Assembly (NCBI GenBank): GCA_947626705.1
Contig: CANQTJ010000049.1
Coordinates: 1 to 10,721 of the forward strand
Direction of reading: 5' to 3'
Length of the DNA: 10,721 nucleotides
Source of the DNA: an uncultured Clostridia bacterium
Lineage (GTDB): Bacteria > Bacillota > Clostridia > TANB77 > CAG-508
The notes below the pieces were generated by a model. It was not told where the DNA came from. It searched no databases and saw only the letters and a list, made by a program, of their open reading frames with translations. The position numbers and the translations under genes are program-made. Position 1 is the stretch's first letter; every line of letters starts with the position of its first letter. Shown here one piece after another: positions 1 to 5,457 of the stretch.

Positions 1-605
1 GATGAGGAGAATTAGGAGCTTTAGACTATACAAAGCATATAGACTAGGAACTAGAAAGAGTTATTATAGAAAGAACACTTACAAAAAACAAAGAAAGAAA
101 AATTGTTATGGGAGCGACTACTAAGACAGGAAGAAAAAATATAAAATCTAATAATAGTGCTACACGATTTATTCCTTTTGATGTATTTGATAAAGAACAG
201 TTAATTGATATATTAGAAGAACAAATAATTATTGCTAACAATAACCCTAATAATTGTGAACATTTATTATTTTGTAAGAGAGAGGGAAGCTATATTATAC
301 CTTCACAAATAAATCAAATATTTAAAAGAGTATGCAGAGAAGCCAATGTCAAAACAAATCTTGTAACTGGCTGTAATACACACATGACAAAGCATACATT
401 TGTAACACGTGCCATTGAATCAGGTATGAGTTTACTAACAATATCTAAGTTAGTTGGAACAAGTGTAAGAGAACTTGAAAAGACTTATGCTCATGTATTA
501 GATAAATTTATGAAAGTAGAACTTGAAGGACTTAGAAAGCATTTAAAGAATAATAAAATAATTGTTTTTCCTAAGTCAAAATGTGAAGAAAAATCTATAT
601 CATAA
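1..605 (+). pseudogene. tyrosine recombinase (integrase), broken C-terminal fragment
   Basis: C-terminal catalytic part of a phage/Tn916-type tyrosine recombinase, which integrates and excises mobile DNA. From base 6 the frame reads GELGALDYTKHID, then a TAG stop at 45-47, then ELERVIIERTLTK and on to the end at 605. The preceding conserved TGMRIGE segment seems cut by a small deletion, because ATGAG at 2-6 sits in another frame. The first Met after the stop is at 108, with no good ribosome site. In the 165-residue tail from that Met, H92 of the HxxR box and Y127 (TYAHV) are present. The second catalytic Arg is replaced by K95 (HMTKH for HxLRH), and the usual LGH His by T118. Loss of frame plus altered catalytic residues points to a dead gene; the 5' part lies outside the window. 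The family call is firm, the specific element unknown. Confidence 0.8.
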
Positions 606-624
606 TTGGTTAAAAAATTATTTT

Positions 625-653
625 TTGATTTTATGTAAAGAATGTGATATAAT
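625..653 (+). promoter_or_regulatory. sigma-A promoter of the first lipoprotein gene
   Basis: TTGATT (625-630), a 17-base spacer and TATAAT (648-653) preceded by TG at 645-646, an extended -10. The start of transcription would be near 660. The leader then begins with TAATTAGG (659-666), which can pair with CCTAATTA (706-713) to form a stem closing a 39-base loop just ahead of the ribosome site at 728-732. Confidence 0.75.
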
Positions 654-741
654 AATTATAATTAGGGTGGAAAAAGTTTGAGTACAATAAGAAATATTAT
701 CTTATCCTAATTAACAAAATAAAAATTGGAGGTTATTTATC

Positions 742-1377
742 ATGAAAAAAACAAACTTTGTACGGCATTTAGGTATTATCCTTTGCTTATGCCTATTGCT
801 TACTTCACTGACTGGCTGTGCGTGGTTTTCCAACGAAATGAAGAACATTAAGGGAGAGTTAATTGGTAACCATTTTGCTATTGATTTTTACGACAACTTT
901 GGCAATAAGGTCGTGACAATGGAAGGCGAAAAAGTCGGTATGGAAGCAAACTATGTTAAATCAAAATCGGTTGATTCGGAAGGAACGACAAGCAATAACT
1001 ATGAGTTATCCAGTGTTATAACAATGACAATTGATGGAAATCAAGTAGCACAAACAGGCAATACAGTCATCTTTGCAGAAGACGGAATTAAGAAATTGGA
1101 AGATTTTAACTTGCCAAGCGATATTACAACAAATGGAGAAGGAACAATTAATATTTTTGACAGGAATATTAACAAAATCAAAAATTTGTTGGGAACTCCA
1201 AAAGTTATTGTTGTATGTTCGCAACTCGGTGTACCAATTGCTGTTTATGGTGGAGAAAATGTCTATTGGGAAATTCCGGATGATTTACCTAAAACTACGA
1301 AACTTAATGTTGACGGATTGGCATTGTATATTCACAGAGCCAACTACATATTACTTGATAGCGAAAGGATTAAGTAA
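742..1377 (+). CDS. secreted lipoprotein, possibly DUF5052 family
   Basis: A 211-residue predicted lipoprotein. A positive N-terminus (MKKTNFVRH) is followed by a hydrophobic stretch and the lipobox LTGC, with C26 the likely lipidated residue, so the mature protein should sit on the outer face of the membrane. The remainder is beta-rich (IDFYDNFGNKVVTMEGEKV; SSVITMTIDGNQVAQTGNTV) and resembles, from memory, the DUF5052 lipoproteins of Firmicutes; function unknown. ATG 742 is supported by GGAGG at 728-732. The gene has its own promoter and terminator, so it is a single transcription unit. Its G+C is higher than the core genes (25 of 60 bases in 901-960, against 18 of 60 in 6781-6840), and it sits between remnants of mobile genes, which suggests acquisition by transfer. 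The frame is intact. Confidence 0.8.
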   Translation: MKKTNFVRHLGIILCLCLLLTSLTGCAWFSNEMKNIKGELIGNHFAIDFYDNFGNKVVTMEGEKVGMEANYVKSKSVDSEGTTSNNYELSSVITMTIDGNQVAQTGNTVIFAEDGIKKLEDFNLPSDITTNGEGTINIFDRNINKIKNLLGTPKVIVVCSQLGVPIAVYGGENVYWEIPDDLPKTTKLNVDGLALYIHRANYILLDSERIK

Positions 1378-1408
1378 TTTCTAAAGCAACAAATGTACTC
1401 GAACAAGT

Positions 1409-1450
1409 GCCACTATATCTTTTATAAGGATATAGTGGCTAATTTATTAA
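1409..1450 (+). terminator. terminator after the first lipoprotein gene
   Basis: Perfect 11-bp inverted repeat, GCCACTATATC (1409-1419) and GATATAGTGGC (1429-1439), with a 9-base loop. The trailing T run is weak (TAATTTATT), so it may act as an inefficient terminator or a 3' stabilising hairpin. Confidence 0.65.
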
Positions 1451-1728
1451 AAATGATATTTATTATAATAATAACAAATAATTTTTAAAGAAAATATGGT
1501 TATTCCATTAAAATTCCATTAAAAAAATACAAATACCAGCCAGAATACTTACATCACAAGCACTTACAAAACAGCCAATATGCTCATCTGCACCAGACAC
1601 GAAACGTGAAATAAAAAGAACGTAATTTACTTGTATCAAGGGTTACGCTCTTTTTATTTTTTAAAAATTTATTAAAAGTAATGCAAAAGTAATTTACTAA
1701 AACATCCCTAACACAAATACAAGATAAA
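1441..1728. other. gene-free remnant stretch with short repeats
   Basis: No intact gene is seen. A tandem ATTCCATTAAA (1502-1512, 1513-1523) opens the stretch. Around 1540-1625 an open frame ends ALTKQPICSSAPDTKREIKRT followed by TAA at 1623-1625 and a terminator-like hairpin, so it may be the tail of a lost gene; I do not recognise it. The 10-mer GTAATTTACT occurs at 1622-1631 and again at 1689-1698, just before the truncated relaxase frame opens, and could mark a deletion or insertion junction. Confidence 0.4.
1609..1662 (+). terminator. terminator-like hairpin
   Basis: An A-rich arm with ACGTAA (1609-1625) pairs with TTACG plus CTCTTTTTATTTT (1643-1660), giving a long stem with a T-rich 3' side and a further run of T. 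No intact gene precedes it closely, so it probably served a gene now deleted. Confidence 0.5.
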
Positions 1729-2481
1729 ATGAGAATTGCTTGTATAAAATCTTTTAACAAGTTTTATGATATAGATTTTAAGTTAAAAGAAAAACAAAAA
1801 GGCAGAAATCAAGACATCAATGTAAAAGATATGGGCAATTACAGAGAAATAAAAAAACAATTAAAGCAAAAAGAACAGAAACTTGAAAAAGCTAATGAAC
1901 AAACAAAAACACTAGATAATACAAGTAAAGATATAAACAAAATATTAGATAATTTAAAACCTACTAAACTTAATAAAAATAATATGGTTATTTCAAGCGA
2001 GGATGTCCAGAAACTAAAAAGTTACACAAAAGATGTAAAAGATATTACCAAAACTGTTAGAAGTGTAAATGACTTAAATATAGCTATTAAAGAGTTTGAA
2101 CATTCTGCTTTTGATATAGAAAAAGAAAATCGTTCACTTAAATATGAAATAGAACTAAAAGATAATGAAATCGGCAGTTTAAAAAATGAACTCTCTACTA
2201 AAGATAAGATTATTAGCAAGTTACAAACTGAAAAGGAAAAGATAAAACAAGAATTACAGAAATTTAAAGGCTTTTGGCATAGTATTATGAGCCATTTTCA
2301 TAAAAGAATTTGCTTTGATAAAGATGAAAACTATAAGATTGTAAGTGATGACCTATACAAGAACGGCATATTTGATAACAATGATAATGAAATTGCTAAT
2401 AATATTCATAGAAGAGTAACTATACCAGATGAAAACAAGCAAATCAAGAATAAAAAGAAAGATAATGATACCAGATTTTAA
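1729..2481 (+). pseudogene. MobV/Pre relaxase, C-terminal remnant
   Basis: 250 codons matching the C-terminal coiled-coil tail of Mob/Pre plasmid recombination proteins (MobV relaxases, which nick DNA at oriT for mobilisation). Diagnostic stretches are FYDIDFKLKEKQKGR near residue 12, SSEDVQKLKSY and TKTVRSVNDLN near 90-115, long heptad-like Lys/Glu/Leu helices at about 40-65 and 125-180, then FWHSIMSHFHKRI, the YKIVSDDLYKNGIFD block and the final NDTRF. The N-terminal catalytic domain with its metal-binding histidines is absent: the frame is closed by a stop at 1690-1692, and ATG 1729 has no ribosome site and was probably an internal Met. I therefore call it a 5'-truncated gene, not a functional short protein. 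The tnpV remnant follows 16 bases downstream, as expected for one mobilisation cassette. Confidence 0.8.
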
Positions 2482-2496
2482 AAGGAGGAAAAAATT

Positions 2497-2888
2497 ATAG
2501 ATAATAAATTACCAAAAACAAAAATTGATGAAAAGACAGGCATTGAATATCATTTAGAGGGGAATTATTATATACCAAATCTAGCAATGCCTAAACAAGA
2601 ACAAATTACTTTAAATAAATATGGAAGAATGAGACTAAAATACTTGAAAGAACACAAAAAAAGCTGATTATACTATAATGCTAATGAATGGAACATTAAA
2701 TACACATTTGAAAGAAATACAAGAAACGGCAGATAATAGAGTGCAACAAAGTTATTAGTGAGTTAAAAGCTAAAAGCGATTTGACAGAAGATATGAAAAA
2801 TACAGATATGCTTTATTGGGTAGGTATAATGAACTCTATTAAAGCACAGGCTGAAGAAATTGTTTTTAGTGAATTGATTTATGTATAA
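2497..2888 (+). pseudogene. tnpV: tnpV remnant: lost start codon and two frameshifts
   Basis: Decayed TnpV-like gene (transposon-encoded protein of Tn4451-type elements, molecular role not established). A perfect ribosome site AAAGGAGG (2481-2488) sits eight bases before ATA (2497), evidently a mutated ATG. The first segment reads DNKLPKTKIDEKTGIEY, then NYYIPNLAMPKQEQ and NKYGRMRLKYLKEHKK up to TGA at 2665. The protein continues in another frame from about 2675 (IMLMNGTLNTHLKEIQETAD) to TAG at 2756, and in a third frame from about 2751 (VISELKAKSDLTEDMKNTD, then MLYWVGIMNSIKAQAEEIV and FSELIYV) to TAA at 2886-2888. Joined, the three pieces give the full TnpV length of about 130 residues. It directly follows the relaxase remnant, so both belong to one dead element. 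No functional product is expected. Confidence 0.85.
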
Positions 2889-2897
2889 AAAGTTGTT

Positions 2898-2948
2898 AAA
2901 AGCGAATGAGACAAAATTTTCACTTGCTTTTATACTATTTTTTTATCT
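2898..2948 (+). terminator. terminator behind tnpV remnant
   Basis: AAAAGCGAATGAG (2898-2910) pairs with TTCACTTGCTTTT (2919-2931) with a single mismatch and some G-T pairs, across an 8-base loop. A T-rich run follows (2938-2945). It shields the next promoter from read-through. Confidence 0.7.
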
Positions 2949-2955
2949 ATATGAT

Positions 2956-2984
2956 TTGTAATTTTATGTAAAATATGATATACT
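2956..2984 (+). promoter_or_regulatory. sigma-A promoter of the second lipoprotein gene
   Basis: TTGTAA (2956-2961), a 17-base spacer and TATACT (2979-2984) with TG two bases upstream (2976-2977). The spacer and -10 region (ATTTTATGTAAA...TGATAT) closely resemble the promoter at 625-653. The perfect hairpin ATTCGTA/TACGAAT (2994-3000, 3005-3011) lies at the predicted start of transcription, where it could be an operator or a 5' stabilising stem. Confidence 0.7.
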
Positions 2985-3072
2985 ATGTATAGTATTCGTA
3001 GCCATACGAATTATAAGAAGAATGGCATTGTTTTAATTATTCTCGTTAAACAATTGTTAGGAGGAATGTCTT

Positions 3073-3546
3073 ATGAAAAAACGGATGTCATTATTAGTAC
3101 TGGTTGTATGTTTAGCTTTAGCACTCTGTGCTTGTGGTGAGTCAAGTACTATAGTAACTCTCGATGACGAAGGTAATGCAGTATCAAGTGTAGATAATAC
3201 ATCACCAAATTTAGTATCAGTTTTCAGTACAAGAGATGACAAGGAATACTTGGAATTTCTTACTGGGATTGATGATAAATACGAAATCATTGACATTACT
3301 ACTGGTATGAGTACTTATCGTTATGGAGAGTCATACATAGTTACATATACAACCAAGAAAGACGTTAGTGAAAAGGAACCTGTATCATACAAATATTATC
3401 TGTACAAAACACGTGAACAATCTGAATATCTTAGTTTCTATAGTTCATTTGATTTTGATACATATGAAATTGTTGATATAAGTACAAGACTATCGACATA
3501 CTTTTATGGAGAATCTTATGTGATTACGTACAGAAAGCCAAACTAA
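3073..3546 (+). CDS. small lipoprotein with two tandem repeat units
   Basis: A 157-residue predicted lipoprotein of unrecognised family. The signal is MKKRMS plus a hydrophobic core ending in the lipobox LCAC, with C21 the lipidated residue. The mature part contains two diverged copies of one unit: residues 53-92 (RDDKEYLEFL, YEIIDITTGMSTYRYGESYI) and 113-153 (REQSEYLSFY, YEIVDISTRLSTYFYGESYV), about 60 residues apart and joined by a Lys-rich linker (TTKKDVSEKEP). The repeat arose by internal duplication and is likely a small beta fold on the cell surface. ATG 3073 follows AGGAGG at 3059-3064. It has its own promoter and terminator and lies just outside the tnpV remnant, so it may be cargo of the same lost element, although the frame is whole. 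Function unknown; the lipoprotein call is secure. Confidence 0.8.
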   Translation: MKKRMSLLVLVVCLALALCACGESSTIVTLDDEGNAVSSVDNTSPNLVSVFSTRDDKEYLEFLTGIDDKYEIIDITTGMSTYRYGESYIVTYTTKKDVSEKEPVSYKYYLYKTREQSEYLSFYSSFDFDTYEIVDISTRLSTYFYGESYVITYRKPN

Positions 3547-3551
3547 CAAAA

Positions 3552-3593
3552 GTAGGGGATGTCCTTTTTGGATGTCCCTGCAACTATTTTAGT
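3552..3593 (+). terminator. terminator after the second lipoprotein gene
   Basis: GTAGGG (3552-3557) pairs with CCCTGC (3576-3581); the inner part contains the direct repeat GGATGTCC twice around a T5 loop. CAACTATTTTAG follows. The hairpin is imperfect, but its place seven bases behind the stop codon supports the call. Confidence 0.6.
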
Positions 3594-3638
3594 AATTATC
3601 AATTAAGAGATTTTAACACTTTTTACTAAATTTTTAAA

Positions 3639-3673
3639 TTGTGTATTATATTTTATGAAAAAAATGATATAAT
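3639..3673 (+). promoter_or_regulatory. orphan promoter, no gene downstream
   Basis: A clear extended -10, TGATATAAT (3665-3673), is preceded by ATTTTATGAAAAAAA, the same sequence style seen before the -10 boxes at 648 and 2979. The -35 is weak: TTGTGT (3639-3644) is 23 bases away and ATTATA (3645-3650) 17 bases away. No coding frame follows; structured sequence and terminators do. Confidence 0.5.
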
Positions 3674-3679
3674 AAATAA

Positions 3680-3786
3680 AATTGATTGATATTTATATAA
3701 TCGTCAAGAGAGCCAATGACAAGTTGTAAATATCTACGTCATTGGCACCAATATAAAAAAACTGCTAGAAATAGCGTTTTTTATAC
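3680..3786 (+). ncRNA. candidate small structured RNA
   Basis: Transcription from the extended -10 at 3668-3673 would give an RNA of about 100 bases. It would contain a perfect 9-bp stem, GCCAATGAC (3712-3720) with GTCATTGGC (3738-3746), closing a 17-base loop. It would end in a terminator hairpin, AAAAAAC/GTTTTTT around GCTA-GAAA-TAGC. There is no start codon with a ribosome site in it. I recognise no known RNA family. It could equally be the leader and attenuator of a gene since deleted. The call rests on promoter, stem and terminator geometry only. Confidence 0.35.
3756..3782 (+). terminator. intrinsic terminator of the candidate RNA
   Basis: Stem AAAAAAC-(T bulge)-GCTA (3756-3767), GAAA tetraloop (3768-3771), TAGC-GTTTTTT (3772-3782). 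About 11 bp with one bulge, the 3' arm itself forming the T run. Confidence 0.6.
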
Positions 3787-3842
3787 TCAAAATTAAACAT
3801 ACACGCTTTATAAAAAATAAAAAAGTATGTATTTGAATTAAG

Positions 3843-3883
3843 AAAAAACGATTAAGAATAACAAAAATCTTAATCGTTTTTTT
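3843..3883 (+). terminator. strong intrinsic terminator
   Basis: AAAAAACGATTAAGA (3843-3857) pairs perfectly with TCTTAATCGTTTTTT (3868-3882) over a 10-base loop, ending in a T7 run. The 5' arm AAAAAACG can also pair with CGTTTTTT at 3775-3782, part of the preceding terminator, so the two hairpins have an alternative, longer partner structure (see findings). Confidence 0.75.
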
Positions 3884-3899
3884 ATCTTGTTTAATTTAT

Positions 3900-3953
3900 A
3901 AAAGAAGAACCCTCAAATTCAATAAGAATAGAGGGAGAAAAATGCTTTCTTTT
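3900..3953 (-). terminator. likely terminator of the Nudix gene
   Basis: Nested inverted repeats directly behind the Nudix stop codon: the inner 5-bp CCCTC (3910-3914) with GAGGG (3931-3935), and the outer AAAAGAAG (3900-3907) with CTTTCTTTT (3945-3953). Read on the minus strand the outer 3' arm gives a T-rich tail. Imperfect, but the position fits. Confidence 0.4.
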
Positions 3954-3965
3954 AGTGCTAGAACA

Positions 3966-4511
3966 TCAAAAGCGATACAAATAATCTCGTAACGCATCAT
4001 ATACAGGTTGTCGTTTAACGATTTTGTCACTTTGTAAAATTTGTTCTAATTCAATTAAAGATACAAATTTTACTGCTTGAACTTCTGATTCCTGTATACG
4101 AATATGCTCAATTTTGATACCATTTTTACGCAAGATGAAAAAATCATAGTATTGATTTTCAAAATAGTCTTCTGCAAATTTTTGAGATACTCTGTACGAA
4201 AACATATATCGAAAATCAGTTACACTTACTTTTGCCTCTACATTAATCATAACTTCTTCGTTAATTTCTCTAACAGCTGCTGACACGGCATCTTGACCAG
4301 ATGAAATATGACCGGCTACTGAAATGTCCCAAAGATTAGCATTTTTGTCTTTATTAGCTGACCTTTGTTGTAAAAGAATTTCATTTTTTTCATTGATTAT
4401 AGCAATTACAATTGCCCTATGCCATAGTCCTTTAGAATGAACTTCTTTACGAGTTAAAATTTCACCTGTTTTTATACCGTTTTCGTTTAAAACATCAATA
4501 TACTCTGCCAT
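3966..4511 (-). CDS. Nudix hydrolase, IPP-isomerase-like type
   Basis: A 181-residue Nudix-fold enzyme; the family hydrolyses nucleoside diphosphate-linked compounds with divalent metal in the cytoplasm. The opening (MAEYIDVLNENGIKTGEILT, then HSKGLWHRAIVIAIIN) and the LLQQRS block near residue 46 are typical of the IPP-isomerase-like/YfcD subgroup. The Nudix box runs from G67 to I89: GHISSGQD...REINEEVMI. The metal-binding core R81-E82-x-x-E85-E86 is intact. Two consensus positions differ: Q73 for the first Glu and M88 for the late Gly. Substrate cannot be inferred from sequence, and true isopentenyl-diphosphate isomerase activity is unlikely without its other signatures. The start at 4511 is supported by AGGAGG on the minus strand nine bases upstream. 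It is a monocistronic gene with its own promoter, transcribed towards the hairpins at 3843-3953. Confidence 0.88.
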   Translation of the reverse strand: MAEYIDVLNENGIKTGEILTRKEVHSKGLWHRAIVIAIINEKNEILLQQRSANKDKNANLWDISVAGHISSGQDAVSAAVREINEEVMINVEAKVSVTDFRYMFSYRVSQKFAEDYFENQYYDFFILRKNGIKIEHIRIQESEVQAVKFVSLIELEQILQSDKIVKRQPVYDALRDYLYRF

Positions 4512-4593
4512 TATTATTCCTCCTTGTATTTAACATTTATTGCGTATATATGATATCAAGTATGCACATTCAAAATTGTACATATTTAAATAT

Positions 4594-4622
4594 ATTATAA
4601 CTTATTTTACATAAATTTGCAA
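4594..4622 (-). promoter_or_regulatory. promoter of the Nudix gene
   Basis: Minus-strand TTGCAA (4622-4617), a 17-base spacer and TATAAT (4599-4594), about 80 bases ahead of the Nudix start. The -35 lies within the palindrome-like CAAATTTGCAAATTTG region visible on both strands, which may be an operator. Confidence 0.6.
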
Positions 4623-4698
4623 ATTTGAATTTTTCATTTTTTTAATATTTATACTATAACATAGACACTATAAATAAAATATAAGGGAGAAAATAAAA

Positions 4699-5094
4699 AT
4701 GGAGAATTAATTATAATTAAAAATGAAAAATGCTATTTATACTATCTATGAAGTTCTTAATAATGTGGATATTGAAATTAAAGAAGAATTAAAGGAAAAG
4801 CTAAAACAAGAATTTGGCAAGAATACATTTAGTTTAACAATTAGCAGAGGAAATATAAAAAATTTTCGTAATTATATATGGATAAATATTGAAGATATAG
4901 AAAATGAAAAATTTTATTCAATTAATTTATTTTATAATTATATAATACTAAAATTATTATACTTAGTAATGATAACTCTGAGAATAGTCAAAAAACTCAA
5001 GATTAGTGCAAATTTAATCAAAGCAGTCTGGTCAACCGCTTTATTTTTTATTATATGTCAAACCATTTTACACTATTTTTTTTCAAAAGATTGA
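4699..5094 (+). CDS. hypothetical membrane-associated protein, start region disrupted
   Basis: No family recognised. The frame is open for 123 codons from ATG 4723 to the stop at 5094. The first half is charged (EIKEELKEKLKQEFGKNTF). Two hydrophobic stretches follow, about residues 66-90 (FYSINLFYNYIILKLLYLVM) and 104-120 (WSTALFFIICQTILHYFF), suggesting membrane association. ATG 4723 has no ribosome site. The only good one, AGGGAG (4684-4689), serves ATG 4699, which is in the same frame but meets TAA at 4708 and again at 4714. Either the gene is decaying, with two early nonsense codons, or a four-codon leader peptide (MEN) precedes re-initiation at 4723. The very high A+T also allows a chance frame. 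Downstream is the 61-codon gene, 84 bases away with its own strong ribosome site. Confidence 0.4.
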
Positions 5095-5178
5095 AAAGAG
5101 CAATAAAAAATGATAAAATACTTATATTAGTTTCTTTTTAATCTTGTTTTGAAATAATTATTTTAAGGAGGAAACATA

Positions 5179-5364
5179 ATGGCGGTTAAATTTGAAACTT
5201 TTGATATACCAAATGCTATATGTGGACAAGAGGTATCACAAGAACAAAAAGAGAAGATTTCTAAAAGAGTTGCAAAAGCAGATGCAATTTTACGGAAAAA
5301 AATGAAAAAAATTGCTAGAGCTGAAGCTGAAGCCAAAATATTTTCTAAAAAAATATCAAACTGA
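5179..5364 (+). CDS. 61-residue basic, helical protein of unknown function
   Basis: Small gene with an excellent ribosome site (AAGGAGG at 5165-5171, seven bases before ATG 5179), which makes translation likely despite its size. The protein starts MAVKFETFDIPNAICGQEVS and continues as one strongly charged, Lys/Ala-rich segment from about residue 20 to 58 (QEQKEKISKRVAKADAILRK, then MKKIARAEAEAKIFSKK), predicted helical and probably cytoplasmic. One Cys (C15). No membrane segment or known domain recognised. It converges on the RelA/SpoT-like pair and ends 60 bases before the shared terminator. An upstream promoter is not clear-cut. It could be a small regulatory or nucleic-acid-binding protein, but that is only a guess from charge. 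Confidence 0.65.
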   Translation: MAVKFETFDIPNAICGQEVSQEQKEKISKRVAKADAILRKKMKKIARAEAEAKIFSKKISN

Positions 5365-5423
5365 ATACTTCTTTGGCAATATTAGAGATGATTTTTTTAA
5401 ATGGTATGTGACGGAATATATAT

Positions 5424-5452
5424 AAGGAGCACCCAAATAAGAGGTGCTCCTT
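5424..5452. terminator. bidirectional terminator between convergent genes
   Basis: Perfect 10-bp inverted repeat AAGGAGCACC (5424-5433) and GGTGCTCCTT (5443-5452) with a 9-base loop. It lies between the 61-residue gene (+) and the synthetase gene (-), whose stop codon is only six bases away. The flanking T run is short on both sides. Confidence 0.75.
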
Positions 5453-5457
5453 TAGAA

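Noticed and set aside
1073..1384. Plus-strand 103-codon frame overlapping the first lipoprotein gene
   Set aside because: It is the +1 shadow of the lipoprotein frame, lacks a ribosome site and has no recognisable features.
1502..1523. ATTCCATTAAA in tandem as the start of a CRISPR or iteron array
   Set aside because: Only two 11-base copies with no spacer and no further copies; likely slippage.
3764..3775. GCTAGAAATAGC is identical to the core hairpin of engineered Cas9 guide RNA scaffolds
   Set aside because: The match is 12 bases of a simple stem with a GAAA tetraloop inside a terminator. There are no repeats, no cas genes and no tracrRNA-like anti-repeat nearby.
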